DNA of 64,000 bases from contig DATKTO010000029.1 of the NCBI GenBank assembly GCA_035531075.1, forward strand, positions 1-64,000. The letters run 5' to 3'. Within the stretch, counting starts at the first letter, position 1; every line of letters begins with the position of its first letter. The notes under the pieces are model-generated. The model saw only the letters and a list, made by a program, of their open reading frames with translations. It was not told the DNA's origin and did no database searches. Positions 35,184 to 43,608 of the stretch are shown here, in pieces. The translations under genes were made by a program, and so were the position numbers. This DNA comes from 39-52-133 sp035531075 (GTDB taxonomy: Bacteria; Pseudomonadota; Gammaproteobacteria; Burkholderiales; Gallionellaceae).

Positions 35184-36355
35184 GGCTTTGCTTTCACAAT
35201 TTCAGCCACCACTTTTACTTTCATGCCGGCGCGCAGTTCCTGCTGGCTATATACGATCACTTCTTCGCCTTCAGCCAACCCGGAGATTATCTGCGTACGC
35301 CCTTCCAGCGTAGACAGACCAGACTTCACCGGCTTGAACTGCACCCGTCCGTCCTGCATGACCCACACACCCTCCTGCTTATCCAACTGCTTCAGGGCGG
35401 CTGCCGGGATGGACAGCGCATGCTCCAGCTGCGGCAATTTGATGGTAACTTCGGCCAGCTCACCCACCATTGCGCCCGCAGCTGATGCTGCAAATTCCAC
35501 GTTGACGATGCGCTCTTCGGTGATCGCATCGCCGATCTGCTCGACACGAATAACGCGGCCCGGCAAGACTGTATTGGGTTGTGAACGCAGCACAATCTCG
35601 GCCGTCTGGCCGACTCGCACCAGCCCGACCTGCTTCTGCTCGATGCGCGTTCTAATCCACAGACTGGCCGGGTCTATCACCTGAATGATGCTCTGCCCGG
35701 CCACTACCGTGACACCCGGCTCAGCCAGCCTCGCGGTAACGATGCCTGCAACCGGGCTGAGCAAGCGTGTTTGCGCGCGCAGCTTGCCGACGCCATCGGC
35801 ATCGGCGCGTGTTCTGACCTGATCAAGCTGTGCTGAAGACAGCGCTGCACTTGCCGATGCCACGGCGGAAAGGGCTGCGTTTTTCTCGTGCAGCTTCGCA
35901 TCCAGCATTTCCTGGCTGACATATCCGCCCGCGCGCAGATCGGCAAAACGCGTGTAGGCTGCGCTGGCGGTTAATGCACGGCTGTTCGCCTCGGCCAGCT
36001 GCGCTTCCGCCACGCGTATTGCATATAGCGAACGTTCGGCCGCCTGCTGGCTGCTGGTCACACGGTCATTCAGATCGACCGCATCCATTTCAGCCAACAG
36101 CTGGCCTGCCCGCACGCGATCTCCCTGATCCACCAGTATCCTGCTGACACGGCTGGTCAGCGTGGGCGCAAGATTGTAGCTGTGCCTGGCTTCAAGCGTG
36201 CCCACACCGAACACGCCATTCGTCAGCGTGCCGTTGCTCGCCTTGCCCAGCGTCACCTTGATCGCAGCCAGGGGGCCCTGCGTGGTGACGATCCATGCAA
36301 ACACTCCGGCTACCAATAGCCCCAGAGCGATCAGGCGAATTTTAAGTTTAGACAT
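35180..36355 (-). CDS. Membrane-fusion (HlyD/DevB) subunit of the ABC exporter
   Basis: A 391-residue periplasmic adaptor. An N-terminal anchor (about 6-26) is followed by a lipoyl half-motif (VSRILVDQGDRVRAGQLLAEMD), an alpha-helical hairpin (about 95-190), the second lipoyl half (LLSPVAGIVTARLAEPGVTVVAGQ) and beta-barrel domains. It would link the FtsX-type permease to an outer-membrane channel encoded elsewhere. ATG 36355 (MSKLKIRLIAL) is preferred over ATG 36364 by analogy to adaptor N-termini; neither has a strong ribosome site. Confidence 0.92.
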   Translation of the reverse strand: MSKLKIRLIALGLLVAGVFAWIVTTQGPLAAIKVTLGKASNGTLTNGVFGVGTLEARHSYNLAPTLTSRVSRILVDQGDRVRAGQLLAEMDAVDLNDRVTSSQQAAERSLYAIRVAEAQLAEANSRALTASAAYTRFADLRAGGYVSQEMLDAKLHEKNAALSAVASASAALSSAQLDQVRTRADADGVGKLRAQTRLLSPVAGIVTARLAEPGVTVVAGQSIIQVIDPASLWIRTRIEQKQVGLVRVGQTAEIVLRSQPNTVLPGRVIRVEQIGDAITEERIVNVEFAASAAGAMVGELAEVTIKLPQLEHALSIPAAALKQLDKQEGVWVMQDGRVQFKPVKSGLSTLEGRTQIISGLAEGEEVIVYSQQELRAGMKVKVVAEIVKAKP

Positions 36356-36401
36356 AACATGCACCAGCGTAATAAAACAAAAAAGTAAGTTGTATCCAGA
36401 T

Positions 36402-36803
36402 TTATCTGCGCTGCAATGTGAAAGCAGCCGCGCCTGTGATCGCCGTCCAAACCACTGTGCGCAGGCTCATGGCGATCACCGTGCGCTGCTCGTATGCAGC
36501 GCCGGAATTAATGTGCAGGCCGAATGCGGCAAAAGTGAGCGCTGTCGCTGCTGCAATGGCTGCGGCAAGCCAGAGCGCCCAGCGCTGCTGCAACCACAAG
36601 CCGACACCGGCGACGACATAGGCGAAGCCCGCCACAAAATTAGACCAGAGCACGAACGGCACATAATTGCCGGCGGCAGCACGCGCCGCATCGTCGCCGA
36701 ACAGAACCGCGCCACCTTCCTTGATGGTCAGCAGACCGAAGCCGAGCGCGAGCAGGGAAATCGCCCAGATCAGAAATCCGCGTTGTTGTTTGTTTGCATC
36801 CAT
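36402..36803 (-). CDS. Small four-helix membrane protein, unknown function
   Basis: A 133-residue protein with four hydrophobic segments (about 12-32, 50-68, 75-95 and 110-130) and few charged residues. I do not recognise the family beyond its being an integral membrane protein. It is the first gene behind the near-consensus promoter at 36910-36938 and precedes the exporter genes, so it is probably co-regulated with them. ATG 36803 has AAGGGG about 8 bases upstream. Confidence 0.75.
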   Translation of the reverse strand: MDANKQQRGFLIWAISLLALGFGLLTIKEGGAVLFGDDAARAAAGNYVPFVLWSNFVAGFAYVVAGVGLWLQQRWALWLAAAIAAATALTFAAFGLHINSGAAYEQRTVIAMSLRTVVWTAITGAAAFTLQRR

Positions 36804-36895
36804 GCTGAGCACCCCTTGTTTTTATTAAGTTGACAAAAGCAATCGATCATTACTGCGCGCAGTGGATACCATGCATACCGTATCACCCACAAGAA

Positions 36896-36909
36896 AGTAA
36901 TTGGTTACT
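36896..36909 (-). promoter_or_regulatory. Inverted-repeat operator candidate (TetR type)
   Basis: On the minus strand AGTAA-CCAA-TTACT is an inverted repeat with perfect 5-bp arms, placed directly after the -10 box and over the expected transcription start. A repressor bound here would block the promoter. The tetR gene in the same gene group is the natural candidate. Confidence 0.5.
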
Positions 36910-36938
36910 ATCTTATTCATCCGCACCCGCAATGTCAA
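36910..36938 (-). promoter_or_regulatory. Sigma-70 promoter for the membrane protein/exporter genes
   Basis: On the minus strand TTGACA (36938-36933) is followed by exactly 17 bases and TAAGAT (36915-36910). This is a near-consensus promoter about 100 bp upstream of the start at 36803. Confidence 0.7.
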
Positions 36939-37058
36939 TCCCGCAATGAGGCGTCGCACAACAAACCCTGTTTCCTGCAGTGCGGTTGCTTTGCTGTGAC
37001 TTAACCCGCATCGCGCATGCTGAGTACTCCATAGTTAAAAAAGACCATTTACTGGATA

Positions 37059-37796
37059 ATGCGCGCCATGCAAAATATCCCTCCCGAATTTACCCGCACC
37101 CACATCCTGCTAGGCGATGCTGGCCTGCAACAGCTCGCCGGCAAGCACGTATTTGTGGCCGGCCTGGGCGGTGTCGGTTCATATTGCGTGGAAGCATTGG
37201 CGCGCGCAGGCATCGGCCGTCTTACGCTGCTCGACCACGATGTCGTCGCCGTCAGCAATATCAACCGCCAGCTGCTGGCGCTGCATTCCACCATAGGCCA
37301 GTCCAAGGCGGAACTGATGCGCGCCCGCGTCTCTGGCATTAATCCGGATTGCAAGGTCACCATCCTCAAGACCTTCCTCACCATCGATAACGTCAACAAT
37401 CTGGTACCCGCCGACAGCGACTATGTGATCGACTGCATCGACTCGCTGTCGTGCAAGGTTGCATTGGTGGCAGAGAGTTTAAAGCATGGGTTTAATGTCG
37501 CCTCCAGCATGGGCGCGGGCAATCGCATCGACCCAAGCCGTATAAAAATTGCAGACATCAGCAAGACCGAGGTGTGCCCGCTGGCGCGGCTGATACGTTT
37601 GCGCCTGCGCCGCGAGAATATCTACAAGCCCATGCTCACCGTGTATTCCGACGAAGCCAGCAGCGCGCCTTTGCCGCCCCAGCCGGTCGAAGGCCCGGGG
37701 CGGGCACGCGCAGTGAACGGCACCATCAGCTATATGCCCGCGTTATTCGGCATGATGCTGGCGGGTGCGGTGCTCAATCGTCTGCTGGAAAAATAG
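37059..37796 (+). CDS. tcdA: tRNA threonylcarbamoyladenosine dehydratase (TcdA, ThiF/E1-like)
   Basis: An E1-like ATP-using enzyme that cyclises t6A37 of tRNA to ct6A. The 245-residue product opens PPEFTRTHILLGDAGLQQLAGKHVFVAGLGGVGSY, a standard TcdA start with the GLGGVGS nucleotide loop. It continues LLDHDVVAVSNINRQLLAL, DYVIDCIDSLSCK and NVASSMGAGNRIDPSRIKIADISKT. Length and motifs fit the family. ATG 37059 and ATG 37068 are both possible. It converges on corA, with a REP-like palindrome between. Confidence 0.93.
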   Translation: MRAMQNIPPEFTRTHILLGDAGLQQLAGKHVFVAGLGGVGSYCVEALARAGIGRLTLLDHDVVAVSNINRQLLALHSTIGQSKAELMRARVSGINPDCKVTILKTFLTIDNVNNLVPADSDYVIDCIDSLSCKVALVAESLKHGFNVASSMGAGNRIDPSRIKIADISKTEVCPLARLIRLRLRRENIYKPMLTVYSDEASSAPLPPQPVEGPGRARAVNGTISYMPALFGMMLAGAVLNRLLEK

Positions 37797-37804
37797 TGTC
37801 AGTC

Positions 37805-37848
37805 GTAGGGTGCGTCACACGCACCATGGTGCGCACGGCGCACCCTAC
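37805..37848 (+). repeat. 44-bp REP-like palindrome, copy C
   Basis: Nearly identical to copies B and D, differing only around the GTCnnACG spacer. It begins 8 bp after the tcdA stop, between the convergent genes tcdA and corA. Confidence 0.92.
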
Positions 37849-38023
37849 CTAAGTTGAAACAATCAGCGAGTCTGATGAATTCAAACAGCAGGTGTATTTG
37901 CAATACTTTCTCGCATTGCAATCTTGCTTGCATCAAAATGCTACCGCGCCTGTCCGCTTCGCTGCACCACAGCGCAACCAGCCCTTTAGAATCGATGGGA
38001 TGCAGCGACTACAGGCGCATGGC

Positions 38024-38983
38024 TTATTTAAGCCAGCCCTTGCGCTGAAACAGCCAGAACGGCAACAGCACCGACAACACCATTAAACCCAGCGCAAAGA
38101 CATAACCCATTCCCCAATCGAGTTCGGGCATGTGGCGGAAATTCATGCCGTAGATGGACGCGATCAGCATGGGCGGCAACAGCGCCACCGAAGCCACCGA
38201 AAACAGACGCACAATCTTGTTCTGGTTGATATTGATGAAGCCGACAGTGGCGCTCATCAGGAAGTTGATTTTGTCGAACAGGAAAGAGGTGTGACCGTCG
38301 AGCGAATCGATATCCTGCATGATCTGGCGCGCGTCCTCGTGCTGTGCCGGGCTGAGCATTTTACTGCGCATCAGGAAAGACATGGCCCTGCGCGTATCCA
38401 TCACATTGCGGCGGATGCGCCCGTTTAGGTGCTCGGCCTGTGCGATGCTAGCCAGTACCACCGCTGCAGCTTTGTCACTCAACTTTGTCTGCAGCACCGC
38501 CCTGCTGACATCACCCAAATCGGCATAGACCTCTTCCAGCGCATCGGCGGAAAATTCAACGTCCATCGAATAGAGATCAATCAGCACATCCTTGCTGCTT
38601 TCAATATCGCCGGACTGCAAATGCGTGCGCGTGCGCAAACTGTGGAACACCGGCAGATCTTCCTCATGCACGCTGAACAGAATATCGCCGCTCAACACAA
38701 AGGCCACCGTCACGCTGCGAGACTCGCTCAGCTTGCCCAGCAGGAAGTCCGAGCGCAGATGAATCTCGCCCTCTTCTTCATAAAAGCGCGCGCTCGCCTC
38801 AATGTCGCGCAGATGTTCAGGTTTGGGCAATTTCAGCTTGTAGATCCGCTCTACCCAGTGACGCTCTTCGCTTGATGCAGCAACGACATCTATCCAGATG
38901 GGATTTTCCGGGCGTTGTTCGCCCGCTGTTTCCAGGTGAATCTGGCGCAGGCGGTTGTTGCTGAGGGTAAAGGCGCTTAACAT
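38024..38983 (-). CDS. corA: CorA-type magnesium/cobalt transporter
   Basis: A 319-residue CorA protein forming a pentameric Mg2+ channel. The N-terminal cytoplasmic funnel (about 1-250) is acidic and helical. Two C-terminal TM helices enclose the universal filter motif YGMNFRHMPEL (about residue 285), followed by the second helix and a basic end (FQRKGWLK). A frequent route for Mg2+ entry. It is transcribed alone on the minus strand. Confidence 0.95.
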   Translation of the reverse strand: MLSAFTLSNNRLRQIHLETAGEQRPENPIWIDVVAASSEERHWVERIYKLKLPKPEHLRDIEASARFYEEEGEIHLRSDFLLGKLSESRSVTVAFVLSGDILFSVHEEDLPVFHSLRTRTHLQSGDIESSKDVLIDLYSMDVEFSADALEEVYADLGDVSRAVLQTKLSDKAAAVVLASIAQAEHLNGRIRRNVMDTRRAMSFLMRSKMLSPAQHEDARQIMQDIDSLDGHTSFLFDKINFLMSATVGFININQNKIVRLFSVASVALLPPMLIASIYGMNFRHMPELDWGMGYVFALGLMVLSVLLPFWLFQRKGWLK

Positions 38984-39128
38984 GGCTTAATTCTTCTTTC
39001 ATGACACATCGATAGCTTACAGGATACTATTTTTTGCATCCGCTATCTTCCTGAGAGATTTTATCTGACAGAAGCATTTCTGCTCGCTTAAAATATTCAT
39101 TCCGGAATAAGAAAAAATTCTTCGCCTC

Positions 39129-39683
39129 ATGAAAATTACCCTGATACGGCATGGCGAAAGTGTCGCCAATGTCGGCAACTTTATTAGCGACGATCCGCGC
39201 AAACCCGTGGGCCTGACGGACAAAGGCAGGGCCCAGGCCGAGTCGCTAGCACAACGCTTGCGTGAGGAAGTATTCAGCCATGCCTACACCTCACAGTTTC
39301 CCCGCGCCCGCGAGACTGCCAGTATCCTGCTGCGCCACCACGACTGCAGGCCGATGGTCGATGCGCGCCTGAATGAACGCAAGTCGGGCATGGACGGCCT
39401 GCCGGTGCATCTGTTTAACGATCAGGTCAAATGCGATCCGCTGCATTTCACAACTAGAGATGGAGAATCATTTGTGCAGCAGATGGAAAGATTACGCGGT
39501 TTTCTGGACGAGCTGGCAAGCCGCCACCCCGAGGGAAACATACTGGCAGTGTCGCACGAAAATCCCATCATTGCTGCGCTGGCCTTGACCGTAGAGGATG
39601 CGTCAACTGTGGTGCTCAGCGGCCTGGAGAATTGCGGCCGGCTCGATCTGAATTGGCCCCGGGATGCTTTTCACAAATATTGA
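39129..39683 (+). CDS. Histidine phosphatase (phosphoglycerate mutase-like)
   Basis: A 184-residue enzyme of the histidine phosphatase superfamily. The catalytic LIRHGESVAN lies at residues 5-14 (RHG), with Arg in FPRARETA and the second His in VSHENPI. The small size fits a general phosphatase (SixA/CobC/GpmB-like) rather than a glycolytic mutase. The true substrate cannot be read. It converges on the sensor-kinase gene. Confidence 0.88.
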   Translation: MKITLIRHGESVANVGNFISDDPRKPVGLTDKGRAQAESLAQRLREEVFSHAYTSQFPRARETASILLRHHDCRPMVDARLNERKSGMDGLPVHLFNDQVKCDPLHFTTRDGESFVQQMERLRGFLDELASRHPEGNILAVSHENPIIAALALTVEDASTVVLSGLENCGRLDLNWPRDAFHKY

Positions 39684-39738
39684 AACACTCAGGTGCAGCG
39701 TGCGTGCCCGAAGGCATGTGACACCACTGCAAATCGTG

Positions 39739-41058
39739 TTATTTCAAGAATTGCGGAATGGTCAGGCGCGCCTCAGTCCCGCCACCGGCACGCGGCAATA
39801 ACTCGATGTTCCAGCCATTCACATCGGCCAGTTGCTTTGCAATCGCCAGTCCCAGCCCGCTGCCACCGGTGGCCGTGCTGCGCGATGACTCCAGGCGGTA
39901 AAAGGGACGAAATACATTTTCCACCTCCGCTGCCGGAATACCTGGCCCACCATCGAGCACGCGAATCACGCTTTCGCTTTTAGCGCATTCACACTGCAGC
40001 TCAATTTGCTTGCCTGCCCCGTAACGCGCGGCATTGCTCAGCAGATTGGAAAGTATGCGCCGCAATGCCATCTGGGCAACCGGGCGCACACAATGCTGTG
40101 CTGGTTGCCACTTTACGGAGACCCCTTCTGCCACTACGTTTTCCATCAGTTCCTGCAACAACAGGTTAAGGTCGATATTTTGCAGTGCTTCTTTTTCAAG
40201 GCCGCGGCTGAAGGCAAGAAACTCGCCGATCAGGCGGTTCATCTCTTCTACATCGCTCTTGAGTCTGCTGGTGATTTTCCGGTCAGCATCGTGCGGCAAC
40301 ATTTCCAGCGCCAGGCGCATGCGTGCAAGCGGTGTGCGCAGGTCGTGAGATATCCCCGCGAGCAAGGTGGTGCGATTGGCGAGCAATGCCTGTACCTGCT
40401 GCGCCATGTTGTTGAAAGTGTGCGCCAACTCGTCCAGCTCTTTCACGCCGCCCTCCTCCAGTGTTTCCGGAGTATTCCCCATACCGACATGCCGCGCGGC
40501 TTCAGTCAGACGCTGCAATGGCTGTGTAATGCGCCGTGCCAGAATGATGGCGGTGATGATAGTGAGCGCTATGGTGGCAACCATAATCATTAAAATTGCC
40601 AGCGGCGACTGCACGCCAAGGCGATCCTGCGGGAAGCCGATGCTGAGCTGCTTGCCTCCGCTGTTTATCTGAACCCAGAACCAGGTCTTTTCCCATTCGA
40701 TTACTTTGGTGCGCGTCTCCATGCCGGTACGTGCTTCCAATGCCTGTTCCAGCAACCACAAATAGGGCGAGTAATGATCGTAGTCGGGCAGCGGCGAAGT
40801 GCTCTCAAGCAGCCAAAGATTGTGTTTTCTGGCCAGTTCCAACTCAAAATCCTGGCGGGTCTGCGGCGGCAATTCCACCCAGGTTTGCGCGGAAAGGACC
40901 ATCAGCGCTGCGAGGTCGTCAACCGAACGCTTGGCCATTGGCAGCATGATGTAATAAACGCTTGCACTGAATATCACCAACTGCAAGACAATGAGCGCGC
41001 TTGCGACCGTAACAGCAGTGCTGCGAAACAGTGTTTTTTGCCCGGGGAAGGTTGACAT
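39739..41058 (-). CDS. EnvZ/CpxA-like sensor histidine kinase
   Basis: A 439-residue membrane kinase. A TM helix (about 12-38) is followed by a periplasmic domain (about 40-150, rich in Trp and Tyr), a second TM helix (about 155-180), HAMP (about 180-235), HisKA with GISHDLRTPLARMRLALEML, and HATPase with VLDGGPGIP and GGSGLGLAI. Its ATG 41058 overlaps the regulator stop by one base (TGATG), so the pair is coupled. The divergent small exported genes are the likely targets. Confidence 0.93.
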   Translation of the reverse strand: MSTFPGQKTLFRSTAVTVASALIVLQLVIFSASVYYIMLPMAKRSVDDLAALMVLSAQTWVELPPQTRQDFELELARKHNLWLLESTSPLPDYDHYSPYLWLLEQALEARTGMETRTKVIEWEKTWFWVQINSGGKQLSIGFPQDRLGVQSPLAILMIMVATIALTIITAIILARRITQPLQRLTEAARHVGMGNTPETLEEGGVKELDELAHTFNNMAQQVQALLANRTTLLAGISHDLRTPLARMRLALEMLPHDADRKITSRLKSDVEEMNRLIGEFLAFSRGLEKEALQNIDLNLLLQELMENVVAEGVSVKWQPAQHCVRPVAQMALRRILSNLLSNAARYGAGKQIELQCECAKSESVIRVLDGGPGIPAAEVENVFRPFYRLESSRSTATGGSGLGLAIAKQLADVNGWNIELLPRAGGGTEARLTIPQFLK

Positions 41059-41774
41059 CAGGAAACCTTGCCTGCCGGGGAAAACAGGTAGCCCTCTCCC
41101 CACACCGTGCGCACAAACTCAGGGGCTGCGGGATCAGCTTCGATCTTGCGGCGCAGTCGCGTCACCCTTACATCGATGCTGCGATCAAACGGCGAGCGTT
41201 CGTACCCTTTCATCAGGTCCATTAACATGTCACGGTTCAAGACGCGATTGGGGTGTTCCACAAAGATGCGCAGCAGGTTGAATTCGGCGGCAGTCAACGC
41301 AATCTCCAATCCATCTTTCATCAAAATGCGCGAGTTCAGGTCCAACTGAAATTGGCCAAAGCGATGCTGCCCGAAAGGCTCCGCAGCCTCAACCTTTAGC
41401 TGCGATTCATCATGCCGGCGTAACACTGCGCGGATGCGGGCCAACAGCTCCCGCGGGTTGAACGGCTTGGCCAGATAATCGTCCGCTCCGACTTCGAGCC
41501 CGATAATGCGATCGACATCCTCGCCTCGCGCAGAAAGCATGATGATAGGCAGGTTGCCGCGAGCTCTCAGCTTGCGCGCCAGGGACAGCCCGTCCTCTCC
41601 CGGCAGCATCAGATCGAGGATCACGAGACTCACCGCGTGTTGCTGCAGGTACTGTTCCATCGCGAGTCCATCGGCCACGGTATCGACCTCGTATCCCTGC
41701 GACGAGAGATATTCCTGCAGCAGTTCACGTAAACCCGGATCATCATCCACTACCAGAAGTTTCTTATTTTCCAT
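41058..41774 (-). CDS. OmpR/CpxR-family response regulator
   Basis: A 238-residue two-domain regulator. The receiver (about 1-120) has LLVVDDDPGL, the phosphorylated Asp in LVILDLMLPGEDG and Lys in YLAKPFNPREL. The winged-helix DNA-binding domain (about 135-235) ends RRKIEADPAAPEFVRTVWGEGYLF. ATG 41774 starts MENKKLLVVDDD and is preferred over the long upstream frame. A direct repeat GTAAC-N5-GTAAC, the layout used by OmpR-family dimers, lies 52 bp upstream, which suggests autoregulation. Confidence 0.95.
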   Translation of the reverse strand: MENKKLLVVDDDPGLRELLQEYLSSQGYEVDTVADGLAMEQYLQQHAVSLVILDLMLPGEDGLSLARKLRARGNLPIIMLSARGEDVDRIIGLEVGADDYLAKPFNPRELLARIRAVLRRHDESQLKVEAAEPFGQHRFGQFQLDLNSRILMKDGLEIALTAAEFNLLRIFVEHPNRVLNRDMLMDLMKGYERSPFDRSIDVRVTRLRRKIEADPAAPEFVRTVWGEGYLFSPAGKVS

Positions 41775-41824
41775 GATATTGACTATACAGGATGAGATCA
41801 CGCGCGGGCAAAACCGGGATCGTC

Positions 41825-41840
41825 TGTAACACACTGTAAC
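41825..41840. promoter_or_regulatory. Direct-repeat binding site for an OmpR/CpxR-type regulator
   Basis: TGTAAC occurs at 41825 and again at 41835, giving GTAAC-N5-GTAAC, which has the arrangement of the CpxR box (GTAAA-N5-GTAAA). It lies between the divergent regulator and the His/Met-rich gene and could control both. Confidence 0.55.
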
Positions 41841-41946
41841 AAATTGCTCCCAATTTGAAATCGAAATGCAGCATCTCTCAGGCAAGATGGATACATCAGG
41901 AATGCAACCTGATCAAAGCAACTCTAACCAAATAAAAGGATGAATC

Positions 41947-42297
41947 ATGAACAATCGTAAATTTATTCGCAATGCGCTATTGATTTTGGGTTTATTGTCA
42001 GCGGGTTCAAGCTTTGCCGCTGAAACAAGCACAACGGCATCTGCAGCAAATACACCAGAGCAACACGAAGCTGTCCGTGCCCAGCTAAAAGCTAAAATGG
42101 CTATGATGACACCTGAACAACGTGAAGCATTCCGCGCTGAAAGGAAGGCGGAAATGGACAAGATGACTCCCGAGCAACGCACTGAAATGAAAGCTGAGCA
42201 CATGAAACATCGCGCAGAGCACATGAAAGAACATGCTGAACATATGGAGCATCGTGCCGAACATATGGAACAGCATGCTGAACATATGAGCAAGTGA
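41947..42297 (+). CDS. Exported His/Met-rich protein with Spy/CpxP-like motifs and heptad repeats
   Basis: A 116-residue periplasmic protein. After a signal peptide (to FAAE, about residue 25) come two TPEQR units (MMTPEQREAF, KMTPEQRTEM) reminiscent of the LTxxQ motif of Spy/CpxP chaperones. The C-terminal third is five heptads of the form AEHMxxR/H, putting one His-Met pair per two helix turns. This suits a long helix that binds Cu, Ni or another soft metal; the metal is inferred, not known. It lies divergent from an OmpR/CpxR-type pair and probably answers to it. RBS AAAAGGAT lies 6 bp before the ATG. Confidence 0.8.
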   Translation: MNNRKFIRNALLILGLLSAGSSFAAETSTTASAANTPEQHEAVRAQLKAKMAMMTPEQREAFRAERKAEMDKMTPEQRTEMKAEHMKHRAEHMKEHAEHMEHRAEHMEQHAEHMSK

Positions 42298-42409
42298 TCG
42301 GCGTGAACGCCGAGTAGATGTACAGACATTCCTGTCAGCGTTCACCACCCCGCCTTAGCCATGCAATAAATACCAGTTAATCAATATGTTACATATTAGA
42401 GGAGTTATC

Positions 42410-42697
42410 ATGAACAAATTTAATTATATTTCTGCTGTTATCCTGTTTTCGGCAGCTTCGGTTGCACATGCTCAGTCGACTGCAACTGCACCTGCCCTGC
42501 CTGGCGATCAAGGCATTGCCAGTGTAAGCCGGAATCTGGAAAAAAATCCCGACAACAAGGGCCTGAAGAATGCCTCAGAACAGCTCAAGCGAAATCAAAT
42601 CAAGCATGCTGAGCACATGGAAATGCGCGCTGAAAAACATGAGCATCATCACGAAGCAATGGAGCGTCCTGCCAGAATCGAGCGCCCCGGCAAATAG
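42410..42697 (+). CDS. Small exported His-rich protein
   Basis: A 95-residue secreted protein. The signal peptide ends at AHAQ (about 22), followed by a short acidic/Asn-rich part and a C-terminal helix with HAEHMEMRAEKHEHHHEAMER, the same kind of His/Met segment as in the preceding gene. I do not know a family name. ATG 42410 has AGAGGAG directly upstream; the ATG at 42386 is less likely. A hairpin with a T-run follows, so it may end the first transcript. Confidence 0.78.
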   Translation: MNKFNYISAVILFSAASVAHAQSTATAPALPGDQGIASVSRNLEKNPDNKGLKNASEQLKRNQIKHAEHMEMRAEKHEHHHEAMERPARIERPGK

Positions 42698-42750
42698 GAA
42701 TTGGCCGTCCATGTGAGCCATAACAAGTATCCTTGGACTTGTGTAATACC

Positions 42751-42783
42751 GTCACGGCACAACATTAAAGTGCCGTGACTTTT
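42751..42783 (+). terminator. Terminator or attenuator hairpin
   Basis: A perfect 10-bp stem (GTCACGGCAC 42751-42760 with GTGCCGTGAC 42770-42779), a 9-base loop and four T. It separates the two His/Met-rich genes from the barrel-protein gene that starts at 42801, and may allow partial read-through. Confidence 0.8.
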
Positions 42784-42800
42784 ATTTTGGAGATACCTTC

Positions 42801-43556
42801 ATGCCAACAAGAATAATGGCTTTTGCCCTGTTTGTGATTTGTTTGCCAGCCTGGGCAGAATCCACGGGCAGCCTGAGCACAGGTTTCGATTACAGCACAG
42901 GTAAATATGGCGGCACCACATCCACCAGCATTTTATATATACCGGTTACCGGCAAAATTGAATACGATGATTTTTTTCTGAAATTGACGGTACCCTATAT
43001 CAGCGTGAGCAGCGCGGGTACTGCGGTCATCAGGGGAATGGGGCCAGTCAGGACCGCAACAGCCACCCGGACCACTACGCAATCCGGGCTGGGGGACGTT
43101 GTCGCCTCCGCCGGCTATTTTCTTTATGAAGATGACAATTTGTTGCTTGATGTTGTTGGAAACATCAAGTTTGGCACGGCTGATGCCAATAAGAATCTGG
43201 GGACTGGTGAAAATGATTATTTTGCCCAGCTTGACGGTTTTTACACCCTGCGCAAAACCACCTTATTCGCTACTGCAGGTTATAAGGTTGTTGGCGCACC
43301 AGCCGGTGTAGCAGTGAACAATATTGCCTTCGGCACCCTAGGCGTCAGCCAGAAAACCGGGGAGAAAACCAGTGCGGGCGTCATGCTGGACGCGGCTCAA
43401 GGCAGCAGTGAACTTAGCCCAGGCATACGAGAACTTTCTTTCTTCGTGTCTAATAAAATGAGCAAGACGCTAAAATTACAGGCTAGTTTGTTGAAAGGTT
43501 TTTCGGACAGCAGCCCCGATTATGGCGGCAGCCTCATGGTCGCGGGTTCATTTTAA
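42801..43556 (+). CDS. Predicted outer-membrane beta-barrel protein
   Basis: A 251-residue exported protein. A signal peptide (ending CLPAWAE) is followed by repeated amphipathic strands (SLSTGFDYSTGKYGG, ILYIPVTGKIEY, FFLKLTVPYISV...) and a C-terminal VAGSF ending in Phe, the usual sorting signal of barrel proteins. It resembles the poorly defined transporter/MetA-like barrels. RBS GGAGATA lies 8 bases before ATG 42801. Grouped with the His/Met-rich genes, it may be an envelope-stress or metal-related porin (inference). Confidence 0.75.
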   Translation: MPTRIMAFALFVICLPAWAESTGSLSTGFDYSTGKYGGTTSTSILYIPVTGKIEYDDFFLKLTVPYISVSSAGTAVIRGMGPVRTATATRTTTQSGLGDVVASAGYFLYEDDNLLLDVVGNIKFGTADANKNLGTGENDYFAQLDGFYTLRKTTLFATAGYKVVGAPAGVAVNNIAFGTLGVSQKTGEKTSAGVMLDAAQGSSELSPGIRELSFFVSNKMSKTLKLQASLLKGFSDSSPDYGGSLMVAGSF

Positions 43557-43608
43557 ACCGGCGTATCCACACCTTTTATATAGCCACAAACTTACAGGAC
43601 AAACAGCC

